Below are positions 33,754 through 43,837 of a DNA stretch of 64,000 nt, piece after piece. The translations under genes and the position numbers were made by a program. Position 1 is the first letter of the stretch. Each line of letters starts with the position of its first letter. The notes under the pieces were generated by a model. The model made no database searches, had not been told where the DNA came from, and saw nothing but the letters and a program-made list of their open reading frames with translations. The stretch spans positions 63,395,242 to 63,459,241 of the forward strand of contig NC_134401.1 in NCBI RefSeq assembly GCF_050003625.1, in the 5' to 3' direction. The stretch comes from Haematobia irritans (lineage: Eukaryota; Arthropoda; Insecta; Diptera; Muscidae).

Positions 33754-34243
33754 CATTATTTTTCTTTAATGACCAATGTAATATTTAAGTTTTTAATTAT
33801 TTGTGATGGGCTATTTTCGGTCAATTTGTTTGAAGATGCAAATAAAACAATTTTATTTCATCATTTCCTGGACGTTTCGTCGGTTTTTTCCGACTTTTTC
33901 AACAGGGTTTTTATTGATAAATAATGTTTTGTTCTTTACATCCCAATTATTTCAGTTATTTTATATAAAACTGGACTTCACGACAATTAAAATATAAATA
34001 GATCAATAATCTAATGTAAAACGTGTAAAATCAAACTTAAAAACCATTATCACAGAACTGTACTATCTAGGTTATTGCAATGGAATATTGTGTTTTTGTA
34101 TTGTCCTTGTCTTCTTTTATGTTCATCGATCTCTCCATTTTCTTAAACATATACCAAAGAAGTTCACCACTGTGGTATCACAATGGACTGAATAGTCTAA
34201 GTGAGCCTCACACATCGGGCTGCCACATAACCTAACCTAACCT
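33754..34243 (+). mobile_element. Chimeric insertion ending in the SINE/LINE tail
   Basis: The first 400 bp match nothing else here. The last 85 bp (34160-34243) are the shared SINE/LINE 3' end: ACTGTGGTATCACAATGGAC, AGTCTAAGTGAGCC, TCGGGCTGCCACATAACC and CCTAACC repeats. It sits between FB1 arm blocks CTTAAGCATATACCA and AGTCTTATATTACAAC that are adjacent in the left arm. Confidence 0.6.
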
Positions 34244-34667
34244 AAAGTCTTATATTACAACATATATATGTTTACTCCAAATTTGTAAATTTATACTTGT
34301 TTATATTCACACATAGTATTTTTCCAATCTTTAATGAAATTCTCTTTGTGTATATATATTTTTAAGGCGCCAATTGGTTACTTTCATTATTTTACTTCCA
34401 GCATACACTTTATGTCTCTCTTTCTAAACACATATATGTTTATAGTCTATTTCTAAATTAATATATGTTTGCATCCAAGCATATTATATTTACAAACGGT
34501 TTATGTCCCAAACATAATATATTCTAACATATTTACATATATGTCCCAAACATGTTATGCTAGTTTATGAACATTATAAGGTTGCACTTAAAAATATTGT
34601 GTTTAAAAATTTGAGTTCCAAACATATTATTTTTACACCCAAACATATGAAAAACAGTCCGTGTATA

Positions 34668-34890
34668 TAAAACACTTTAATACTTAATCGGTTCCCAGTC
34701 AGAAAAAAACCACCGGAAAAGCATTGTAAACGGTTGATACACGGTGGGAAAAAGCGTTGTTACAACCCCAAAATGATAACATCGTTATACGGTGTATCGA
34801 TGGTTTTTACAACCAATAAAAAGCACTGAAAATTCAAATTGAAGTTTTCAATTTGACTATACATTTTCCATTCAAAAAACCAAACGTACA
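34668..34890. other. Unassigned DNA
   Basis: Short spacer with an AATTCAAATTGAAGTTTTCAA palindromic stretch near 34830. No gene. Confidence 0.4.
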
Positions 34891-36440
34891 CTAAACAAGT
34901 ATATACAGCACTAAGTTCGGCCGGGCCGAATCTTAAATACCCACCACCATAAACCAAATATTAGGGTTTCCTTTGAAATTTCAGGAGGGCTTGAGGTCTT
35001 GAGGACACTTCCCGAAGATAAATTTAAAGATTTCACCTATGGGGACTATATCAGATTCTGGATTTATAAGAACCATTTTTGTTTGAGTTTTAGAGCAATC
35101 ATTAACATCTCTTGTAAGTGTGCAAGAAAATTATAAAATAACGTCTTGATTTGAAATCTTAAATCTGTAGAAGTAAAATCTGGAAGTTTCAAGCAATTTT
35201 CATGATCAGTGAGCCTTCTACACTCTCAAGAAGTGAAGTCGGTCTATATGGAGGCATTACCAAATGGACCGATAAAAACTTAATCCGATACACGTTTTTG
35301 TGAGCCTAAAATACCAAAATATTTACAATTTCAGGCAAATCAGATAAAAATTACGGTTTCTAGAAACCCAAGGAGTTAAATCGGGAGATCGTTCTTATGG
35401 GGGCTATACTAAAATATGGACCGATACTCACCGTTTTCGGCACACCTCCTTATGACCCGAAAATACCTCCATATTTCCAATTTCAGGCAAATAGGATAAA
35501 AACTTCGGATTCTAGAAGCCCAAGAAGTAAAATCGGTCTATATGGGGGCTATACCAAAATATAGACCGATACTCACCATTTTCGGCACACCTCTTTATGG
35601 TCCTAAAATACCTCTAGATTTCCAATTTCCGACAAATTGAATAAAAACTACGGTTTCAATAAGCCCAAGACCCCAAATCGGGAGGGCGTTTTATATGGGG
35701 ACCATACCAAAACATGGACCGATACTCACAATTTTTGGCACACGTATTTGTGGTCCTAGAATACCTCTAGATTTCCAATTTCAGGTAAATTGAATAAAAA
35801 CTGCGGTTTCTATAAGCCCAAGAAGTAAAATCGGGAGATCGGTCTATATGGGGGCTATACCAAAATATGGACCGATACTCACAATTTTTGGCACACGTAT
35901 TTGTGGTCCTACAATACCTCTAGATTTCCAATTTCAGGAAAATTGAATAAAAACTGCGGTTTCTATAAGCCCAAGAAGTAATATCGGGAGATCGGTCTAT
36001 ATGGGGGCTATACCAAAACATGGACCGATACTCTCCATTTTTGGCACACCTCTTTATTATCATAAAATACTTCTAGATTTCAAATTTCAAACAAATTGGA
36101 TAAAAACTAAGATTTCTATAAGCCCGAGACCCCAAATCGGGAGGTCGGTTTATATGGGGACTATATCAAAACCTGGACCGATATAGCCAATCTTCGAACT
36201 TGAACTGCCTGCAGACAAAAGACGAGTTTGTGCAAAATTTCAGCACGATTGCTTCATTATTGAAGACTGTAGCGTGATTACAACAGACAGACAGACGGAC
36301 ATGCTTATATCGTCTTAGAATTTCTCCCTGATCAAGAATATATATACTTTATATAGTCGGAAATCGATATTTCGATGTGTTACAAACGGAATGACAAATT
36401 TATTATACCCCCGTCACCATTCTATGGTGGTGGGTATAAA
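34891..36440 (+). mobile_element. Family B mini-me/DINE-like repeat
   Basis: Left end ACAAGTATATACAGCACTAAG with the hairpin TTCGGCCGGGCCGAA. Internal units of about 150 bp with CCAAGAAGTAAAATCGGGAG, ATGGGGGCTATACCAAAA and GGACCGATACTCAC (35220-36180). GACAGACAGACGGACATG block at 36287, TA block AATATATATACTTTATATAG at 36340, right end CATTCTATGGTGGTGGGTAT at 36417. No coding capacity; internal frames are repeat artefacts. Confidence 0.78.
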
Positions 36441-37000
36441 AATTGAACCCTCGAGGACACTAAAGTCACTTTAACTCTATTGTAGCTCATGAACTTATTG
36501 TGTTTTGTGAAAGTAAGGGAATTACATTAATAATTTTTGCGTAGGTTGGTTAAATGGACTAAAAAAGGGGAAAAGTTATTCACAAATGTCCGCATTTGAA
36601 ACAAAATACTTAAGAATTTCTTCAAATTTGTACATTTTACCCCAAATGCGCCATAAAAAATTCTTGCAATTTTGAACTCCAATTTTTCCATCAAACAACG
36701 AAATTATCTTTAAAATGTGAAAAAAAGAACTATTTTGTCTAAAAAATTTCTTGAATTAGTCGAAAAATATCTGTGGACTTATGACAAAACCCCATAAGAC
36801 GAGATAGAACAATTTCTCAAAAATTTTATGTTGTGTGTAGTTTTTAAAGGCGCATCTTTCTGTGTTTACAGATACAGATAAAATATCTGCCCTAGATCGG
36901 GAGATATAGAATGGTGTCTCGAATTTTTAAGTTTAATTTTAGCAAAACAACATATCTCATCATATGTTGTAAAATAAAATCGAAATACTTGTATGATACT
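36441..37000. other. Unassigned AT-rich DNA
   Basis: No recognised gene or terminal repeats. Confidence 0.4.
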
Positions 37001-37960
37001 TTTGACAAAACAACATAACCCTGTAGGAAATTGAGGTGACTTTAAGTTAATAAATTGTTAGTTATAACTGAGTCATTGGTGGCTCAAAACCTAACTCATT
37101 TCCCATGTAAAATCCTATTCAGTTTTAACACGTGTTGTCATTGGAACGAGTCAGTCCTCACTCAACCCAGCATAAGCTTCAGCTAACCAAAAGTTAGCTC
37201 AAAGTGAGTTAGCTTTAGGCTGATAATATATGACCATACTATGAGTTAGCTCCTAACTGGTTAGTTTATCGTGAGCTCTTTGTGGATAATAAAATATTTT
37301 GTTTTTGTTTTATTATTTTTGATTCATTTTATTTGAATTAATTAAAAAATAATAACAATTCAGATTTTTTAAATTATTTTACAATAAATAAAATATAACG
37401 TAAATAAAAATTCGGGTAATATTAGTTTAGTTCATCATATCTTGAGTTTGAGTGTTGTCTTAATTTTCTCGTTTAACTCAGAGGGGGCTGTACCTACTTT
37501 TGTAAAGACGCGCTCTGAATGGAAGTGGCATTCGTCAAGGAAGTCTAAAAGGCTTAAGTGTATTTCCCAATATCTTCGTCCCCAAACAGGCATTTAATAC
37601 TTTTATTCGAAGTTTGATGGGTTCTAGTGGAATAAAGCAAAGTTTAATTATTAAATTCCATTTTAATTATGCATTTATATGTTACTTACCGCTATCCGTG
37701 ACAAAAAATTACAAAAGTTCTCTGAAATTACAATTGAAACAAACATAAAAAGCCAAATCAAAATTGACAGTTATAGAAGTCAATACATATTTTTTGTTTG
37801 TTTATTTGAATTGTTTCCATGACTTTACTTCACTTAAATATGCATCAGCTTAGAGTGAGCGAAAAGGTAACTCATTGCTGATCGAGAAAAAGTGAGTTTG
37901 GGTAAAATTCAACTGACTCAAGATTGCATAAATATTGAGTTAGCTAAAAATCGCCTCAAA
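37001..37960. mobile_element. MITE-like segment with GAGTTAG words
   Basis: Left part (37030-37270) is rich in AACTCA, TGAGTTAGCT and CTAACTC words in both orientations. The right part (37850-37945) has the same words. The interior is AT-rich. It suggests a palindromic-ended element about 900 bp long, but the termini are not fixed. Confidence 0.4.
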
Positions 37961-38110
37961 TTATATAGAAGTGTTTATAGTTATAAACCGATTTTTGCAT
38001 TATATTTAGAAGGCAAAATTCAACGCGACCCGATGAAAATTGTTCCTCCACGAGGCTCCAACATGTTATATGTTCTGCCAGAAAAAGTGACATTATGCTC
38101 TTGAAACCTT
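37961..38110 (+). mobile_element. Family A repeat, single-unit fragment
   Basis: ATAAACCGATTTTTGCATT, then CAACGCGACCCGATGAAAAT and CCTCCACGAGGCTCC match one 153-bp unit of family A. Confidence 0.5.
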
Positions 38111-38158
38111 TTTTGGCGTTATCATATTCTTTCTTTGCAAGTTAGTCTTTATGCTACA

Positions 38159-38690
38159 TACACTGAAAAAACAGTGAACCCACCAGGAAGAAAACTTTCG
38201 GTTAATTTTAGAAAATTTTGAATATTTGTACAAAATTTTAACTAAACAGTATTACAAACGTTGGCATCACACCGATGTCATAAAAATAAGTAAATATTTT
38301 TCGACAAATACAAGAAAATTTATTAGACATAACTAAGTTTTTTCACTTGTTAAAGAAAATTTTGTAGTTTGAAAAAAAAAACTTGGATTTCAAAATTGCA
38401 AGAATGTCTTTAGTGACATACGAAGTTCACGATGGACGCATTTTTGGTAAAATTTACAAATTTAAAGAAATTCTGAACTATTTTGTGGAAGACACGAATT
38501 TAGTTAATCTTTATGCTTCATTTGAGTATATTTTTTTCCTCGGGTTTAGTTAATTTAACTAACGTACACAAAAAAGTATTAGAGTAAAGAAAACTTTCTC
38601 CAAACATAATATTTCTATGAACTAAAATAAAGTTAAATTGGCTTTAGTGAAATAGAGAGTTCACTTTTTTTTTGAGTGTACTCAGTACCA
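38159..38690. mobile_element. MITE with ACACTGAAAAAACAGTGAAC ends
   Basis: Left end ACACTGAAAAAACAGTGAAC and right end GTTCACTTTTTTTTTGAGTG form an imperfect inverted pair. About 530 bp, non-coding. Confidence 0.6.
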
Positions 38691-38962
38691 GTTACTTTTG
38701 TAGGTTGTAAAACTATGTTGACAAAATAACGAACAACGAGTACGGATGACGGCTATGCCAACCCTGAGGTATACCTACACACAAAAAAATAATTCTTTCC
38801 TCCCAAACGAAATTTTAGACAAACAAAGTTCGTTTCTCACTTGCTTTTCGTTGAAAGGAAGTGTATTTGGGAGAAAAGTATATACTTTTTGTGATAAACG
38901 TTTATTCTTTTCCAGGATGTAAAAACAATTTCATAAAGACTACCTCAAAAAATTTTTTTTCT

Positions 38963-39930
38963 ACACGGATGAAAAAGGCTATTTTTCATGTTTGGCTATA
39001 AACATTATATGTTTGGAACACAAATTTTTAAACACAATATTTTTGAGTGCAAGCATATAATGTTCATAAACTAGCATAACATGTTTGGGACATATATGTT
39101 AATATGTTAGAACATATTATGTTTGGGACATAAAATGTTTGTAAATATAATATGCTTGGATGCAAACATATATTAATTTAGAAATAGCCTATAAACATAT
39201 ATGTGTTTAGTAGCTTGGAGCGCTATTTAACAGGGAGCGATATTGAATTAAGTTGGTGGTTGTTGCTTGTTATTACAAAATTAACATTTTATTTTTCCTT
39301 GGGCAATTGATCAGCTACTTCTTTGATCCTTACAAACTGTGTGGTCCGCTGTTCGAATCCACGTCCGGCAAAAGGTAAAATTAAAATAAAAAAAATCATA
39401 CAATTGAATAATTTCTTCTACAATGTTTGTATTACAGAAAAAGGTGCTAAGAACTAAAAAATCTCGTGGAAGTGAGAAAGATGTGGGGGATATACAATTA
39501 GGCAGAAACAAAATTTTGAGCATTCAGGTCGAAAAACTATGTTGTTAGCACCTATATTACCTGTTTATTTTCATAATTCATTATGATTGTAAATATATAA
39601 ATAAATAAATAAAATTTTGAGCACAATATTGTTTAGGAGAATTTTTTTAAGCATATAATATTTTTGGGTGCAAAATGCTTCCAAACATATTATATGTTCA
39701 CATAATAACATATTGTTTTTTGGAAGACAACATTATTGAATTTGGATGCAAAAATACAAAATGTTTGGAACTTAGAGTACCCAAACATATATTGTTTAGT
39801 CCAATATGCTTTCAAACATATTATATATTGGTAGAGATCAAACATATAAATGTTTGGGCAATACCCAAAAATGTATATGCTTGAAGCAAAATATGTTTGG
39901 GAGCATATGTTACAGAAGCGATTTTTTATG
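38963..39930. mobile_element. FB1-type element nested in FB2
   Basis: Left end ACACGGATGAAAAAGGCTAT with ATGTTTGG words to 39205. The right part 39640-39915 holds the same words inverted. Between them is a fragment of tRNA-like unit B. Confidence 0.6.
39330..39378 (+). repeat. tRNA-like unit B, 3' part only
   Basis: CCTTACAAACTGTGTGGTCC then GCTGTTCGAATCCACGTCC. The A-box half is missing. Confidence 0.55.
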
Positions 39931-40062
39931 AGGGTGTAGGTAATTGCATTTTCCCTCACATCTTTCTCACTTCCACGAAGTTTTTTAATTATTAGCACCT
40001 TTTTCTGCAATACAAACAATGTAGAAGAAATTATACGATTTTATAAATTTTAAAATTTTTTT

Positions 40063-40143
40063 TTTACCTTTCGCCTGGAGGGAGAATCGAACAGCGGACC
40101 ATGCAATTTGTAAGCCAACACACTATCCACTGAGCTATGTAGC
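40063..40143 (-). repeat. tRNA-like unit B (FB2 left arm)
   Basis: Complement reads GGCTACATAGCTCAGTGGAT, GGCTTACAAATTG and GCTGTTCGATTCTCCC. Faces away from unit A at 40256. Confidence 0.7.
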
Positions 40144-40255
40144 CGTTATTGTCATCAATAGACAATTACCCATATAAGTTATATTTTTATAGCATAGCTT
40201 GCGGCGCCCACGAGCCGATTAAACAAAGTTTATTTAACAGAAAAATGCATTTAGT

Positions 40256-40335
40256 TGGGCACCGTGGAGCAGTGGTTGCTACGTCCGACTTGCATGCCAA
40301 GGGTCGTGGATGCGATCCCTGCTTCGACCAAAGTT
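40256..40335 (+). repeat. tRNA-like unit A (FB2 left arm)
   Basis: CACCGTGGAGCAGTGGTTGC, GACTTGCATGCCAAGGG and GTGGATGCGATCCCTGC; the B-box has one change relative to the right arm. Confidence 0.68.
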
Positions 40336-40661
40336 GTTTTTTTTTTACATATATTCCAGATATGGTCGGAAGATTCCGAAAAAATGTTGAACATTACATT
40401 CTACTATATTAAATGTTTACTATGAACTGTAAAATGTGTCTTATTAAAGACCTAAAGTCAGAAAAGAACAGTGTTTTATATAAACGAAATGGACTGTGTC
40501 GTTGGTTCAAAAATAACTTTTTTTATTGAAAAAATAAAAATTTTGTAACAAACGATTTTTTTTTGGTGATAAAAGTGTATACTTTTCAAAAAACTCTAAC
40601 AAAAGAAAAACGTTTTCGGTACACGTTTTCCAAACGTTTTTTTCTTTGCGTGTACGATTCA

Positions 40662-40799
40662 ATTCAGTCAAAATTTCAGAATTTCCAAATGCGGTTCCCA
40701 AAGTTGACGACAAAATTTACATTTTTTAATCGAATGGTATAACAATAACTGCACTTTTGTTAATACTTCTAAATGTAAAGACTTTTTCCCACAAATACT
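40662..40799. other. Apex of the FB2 palindrome
   Basis: Unpaired centre of about 140 bp between two arms that both contain ACACGTTTTCC/GGAAAACGTGT and CAAAGAAAAAAAACG words. Confidence 0.65.
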
Positions 40800-41124
40800 A
40801 CACGCAAAGAAAAAAAACGTTTGGAAAACGTGTACCGAAAACGTTTTTCTTTTGTTAGAGTTTTTTGAATTGCTTCGAAAAGTATACACTTTTATCACCA
40901 AAAAAATTCGTTTGTTACAAAATTTTTATTTTTTCAATAAAAAAAGTTATTTTTGAACCAACAACACAGTCCATTTCGTTTATATCAAACACTGTTCTTT
41001 TCTAAATTTAGGTCTTTAATAAGACACATTTTACAATTTAATATAGTAGAATGTAATGTTGAACATTTTTTTCGGAATCTTCCGATCATATCTGGAATAT
41101 ATGTAAAGAAAAAAAAAAAAAAAA

Positions 41125-41208
41125 AAACTTTGGTCGAAGCAGGGATCGAACCCACGACCCTTGGCATGCAAGTCAGACGTAGCAACCACTGCTCCACGGT
41201 GACCAACT
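41125..41208 (-). repeat. tRNA-like unit A (FB2 right arm)
   Basis: Complement reads CACCGTGGAGCAGTGGTTGC, GTCTGACTTGCATGCCAAGG and GGGTTCGATCCCTGC. It is followed on that strand by a T-rich run (complement of the A tract at 41108). Confidence 0.74.
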
Positions 41209-41317
41209 AAATGTATTTTTCTGTTAAATAAACTTTGTTTAATCGGCTCGTGGGCGCCGCAAGCTATGCTATATAAATATAACTTAGTTATATGGGTAAT
41301 TGTCTATTGATGACAAT

Positions 41318-41398
41318 AACGGCTACATGGCTCAGTGGATAGTGTGTTGGCTTACAAATTGCATGGTCCGCGGTTCGATTCTCCGTCCAGGCGAAAGG
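41318..41398 (+). repeat. tRNA-like unit B (FB2 right arm)
   Basis: GGCTACATGGCTCAGTGGAT, GGCTTACAAATTGC and GCGGTTCGATTCTCCGTC, the best-preserved B unit in the window. Confidence 0.74.
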
Positions 41399-41739
41399 TA
41401 AAAAAAAATTTTAAAAATTTATAAAATCGTATAATTTCTTCTACATTGTTTGTGTTACAGAAAAAGGTGCTAAGAACTAAAAAATTCGTGGAAGTGAAAA
41501 AGATGTGAGGGAAAATGCAATTAGTCAGAAAAAAATTTTTTGAGTTAGTCTTTATAAAATTGTTTTTACATCCTGGAAAAGAATAAACGTTTATCACAAA
41601 AAAAAAATATACTTTTCTTCCAAATACACTTCCTTTCAACGAAAAGAAAATGAGAAACGAACTTTGTTTGTCTAAAATTTCGTTTGGGAGGAAAGAATTA
41701 TTTTTTTGCGTGTATCCCACTTGATGTTATTACATGTAC

Positions 41740-42215
41740 TCAGCGGAAAACTCCTTCACGTGCGTCTATGTTGTAAAAGACATGAATGTGATTTTAGATC
41801 ATCCTTTTACTTTTAAAGGCCATATTGAGTATGTATCTAACTCAAATTCACAATTCGGATTTTTGAAAAGAAACACAAAAAACTATCCCTAAGTTTCTGT
41901 AGTAAACGTTTGTTAGGTCTCATATCGAATATGCCGTTTTCACTCGGAGTCCTTATTACCAAGACGGTATCAATCGAATTGAAAAGATTCAAAATCCGAA
42001 TTACAAAATACACATTGAAGAAATATTTTAATTTTACCGACATGACTACGTATGAAATCCGCTGTCAGTTACTGCGCATTAAGAAGTTATCTGATCGATG
42101 TATACTTCAGAGAATAATTTTTATAAAAGATATAATGGATTCTAGAATTAATAATCTTTATTTAGAAACCCATTTAGGGTTGCCAGACGGGTTTGATTGT
42201 CAAGTTTTTTTAATG
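41740..42215 (+). pseudogene. jockey-type LINE, C-terminal RT fragment
   Basis: Interrupted frame reading VKDMNVILDHPFTFKGHIEY and FGFLKRNTKN, then after frame changes RFKIRITKYTLKK and LQRIIFIKDIMDSRI. This is the usual ending of jockey/BS-type reverse transcriptase proteins. Both ends are truncated. The mariner 3' end abuts it. Confidence 0.6.
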
Positions 42216-42548
42216 CGTGTTAAGTTTTTGATACCATTTTGGTAGTACACCTTCGGTTTTGCCTCAAAATAGGCCTCAGTTTCGGCGATCACCTCTTCAT
42301 TGCGGCCAAATTTTTTCCTGCGAGCATCCTTTTGAGGTCTGAGAATAAGAAAAAGTCCCTGGGGCCAGATCTGGAGAATACGGTGGGTGGGGAAGCAATT
42401 CGAAGCCCAATTCATGAATTTTTGCCATCGTTCTCAATGACTTGTGGTGGCACGGTGCGTTGTCTTGGTGTAACAACACTTTTTTCTTCTTCATATGGGG
42501 CCGTTCTGCCGCGATTTCGACCTTCGAACGCTCCAATAACGCCATATA

Positions 42549-43837
42549 AAGGGTGATACGGTCAATATAAACTTGACGTATTTCTTTCAATTTTGCATTT
42601 AAAAAACCTGAACACCCCTCATTTTGAAGGTGTGTGTGTGTGTAGAATGTTGCTCCTATTTTGATTTTGGAATTCACTCTTCAGTTTTCAAAATGCCGTC
42701 CAAGCAAGAAGAGCAGCGTATCAAAATTTTGCTCGCGCATCGCGAAAATCCGAGCTACTCGCAAGCAAAGCTGGCAAAATCGCTAAAAGTTGCCAAATCA
42801 ACCGTTACAAATGTAATTAAAGTGTTTGGGGAACGTTTGTCGACAGCCAGGAAGTCTGGATCGGGGGGAAATCGAAAACCGGAACCCGCTGAGACGACAA
42901 AGAGAGTTGCCGGTAGTTTCAAGCGAAACCCTAACCTCTCTCTCCGAGATGCCGCAAATAAGCTGGGTGTATCGTCTACAACCGTGCATCGAGCCAAAAA
43001 ACGAGCCGGACTATCGACTTACAAGAAGGTAGTGACTCCAAATCGCGATGTTAAACAAAATACGACGGCCAAAGCGCGATCCCGGAGGCTGTACACGACG
43101 ATGCTGACGAAGTTTGACTGCGTGGTAATGGACGACGAAACCTACGTCAAAGCCGACTACAAGCAGCTTCCGGGACAGGAGTTTTATACGGCAAAAGGAA
43201 GGGGAAAGGTAGCAGATATTTTCAAGCACATAAAACTGTCAAAGTTCGCAAAGAAATATCTGGTTTGGCAAGCCATCTGTACCTGTGGCTTGAAAAGCAG
43301 CATTTTCATAGCTTCCGGGACTGTCAACCAAGAAATTTACGCGAAAGAGTGTTTGAATAAACGTCTGCTGCCTTTCCTGAATAAACACGGTTGTTCCGTA
43401 CTGTTTTGGCCGGATTTGGCATCTTGCCATTACGGTAAAAAGGCCATGGAGTGGTACGCCGCCAACAACGTGCAGGTTGTTCCCAAGGACAAGAACCCTT
43501 CCAACACGCCAGAGCTCCGCCCAATTGAGAAATACTGGGCTATTGTCAAGCGGAACCTAAAGAAGACCAAAAAAACTGCTAAGGACGAGCAGCAGTTCAA
43601 GGCAAACTGGCTTTCTGCGGCGAAGAAGGTGGACAAGGTGGCTGTACAAAATCTGATGGCAGGTGTCAAGCGAGAGGCCGGCAATTCGGATTTGGAAAAG
43701 CGAAAGCCTAACTGAATATTTTTCCTGAATTTTATACTAATTGAACTTGAAAAAGAAATTTAATTTGATTTTTTAAATAAACGATTTCACCGATTTACAC
43801 GCGTTTCCCTTGACCAAATTTTGACCGCATCACCCTT
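42549..43837 (+). mobile_element. Complete ITmD37E transposon
   Basis: Length 1289 bp, flanked by TA at 42547-42548 and 43838-43839. Left terminus AAGGGTGATACGGTCAA and right terminus TTGACCGCATCACCCTT are inverted over about 17 bp with one mismatch. A single transposase gene fills the middle. It is a good candidate for a recently active copy because ends, target duplication and coding frame are all intact. Confidence 0.95.
42693..43715 (+). CDS. ITmD37E transposase, intact
   Basis: Cut-and-paste transposase of the Tc1/mariner superfamily, acting in the nucleus on the element's own ends. I choose the ATG at 42693 (MPSKQEEQ), giving 340 residues; the frame is open for 23 codons upstream, but those lie in the terminal region. 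Residues 1-110 contain two helix-turn-helix units (LAKSLKVAKSTVTNVIKVFG and LRDAANKLGVSSTTVHRAKK), linked by a GSGG-containing hinge. The catalytic triad is D148 (MDDETY), D241 (FWPDLASCHY) and E279 (LRPIEKYW), with exactly 37 residues between the last two. That spacing defines the DD37E group rather than Tc1 (DD34E) or mariner (DD34D). No stop or frameshift is present. Antisense frames over the same bases are artefacts. Confidence 0.95.
   Translation: MPSKQEEQRIKILLAHRENPSYSQAKLAKSLKVAKSTVTNVIKVFGERLSTARKSGSGGNRKPEPAETTKRVAGSFKRNPNLSLRDAANKLGVSSTTVHRAKKRAGLSTYKKVVTPNRDVKQNTTAKARSRRLYTTMLTKFDCVVMDDETYVKADYKQLPGQEFYTAKGRGKVADIFKHIKLSKFAKKYLVWQAICTCGLKSSIFIASGTVNQEIYAKECLNKRLLPFLNKHGCSVLFWPDLASCHYGKKAMEWYAANNVQVVPKDKNPSNTPELRPIEKYWAIVKRNLKKTKKTAKDEQQFKANWLSAAKKVDKVAVQNLMAGVKREAGNSDLEKRKPN

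Larger units (their letters stand above)
26905..34667. mobile_element. Large foldback-type element FB1
   Basis: The ends form an inverted pair: ACACGGACGAAAAAGACTG at 26907 and CAGTCCGTGT near 34660. Inverted similarity continues inward for almost 2 kb: 26905-28736 matches the complement of 30223-34667 once the later insertions at 31384-33669 and 33754-34243 are removed. The outer 400 bp consist of repeated ATGTTTGG/AACATAT words. The unpaired centre (28737-30222) carries two head-to-head tRNA-like units. No transposase frame is visible, so the element is non-autonomous. Confidence 0.72.
30223..34667 (-). repeat. FB1 right inverted arm, with two insertions
   Basis: Inverse of the left arm. 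It is interrupted by a family A mini-me-like repeat (31384-33669) and by a chimeric 490-bp insertion (33754-34243). After removing both, the arm is about 1.7-2.1 kb, comparable to the left. Confidence 0.75.
38781..41716. mobile_element. Foldback element FB2 with tRNA-like units in both arms
   Basis: Ends ACACACAAAAAAATAATTC (38779) and GAATTATTTTTTTGCGTGTA (41694) are inverted. The following 170 bp, including TTTTCCAGGATGTAAAAACA, are inverted too. The inner arms 39945-40660 and 40800-41510 form a near-perfect palindrome around about 40730. Each arm carries a pair of head-to-head tRNA-like units. The left arm was later interrupted by an FB1-type insertion (38963-39930). No protein is encoded. 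Confidence 0.72.
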
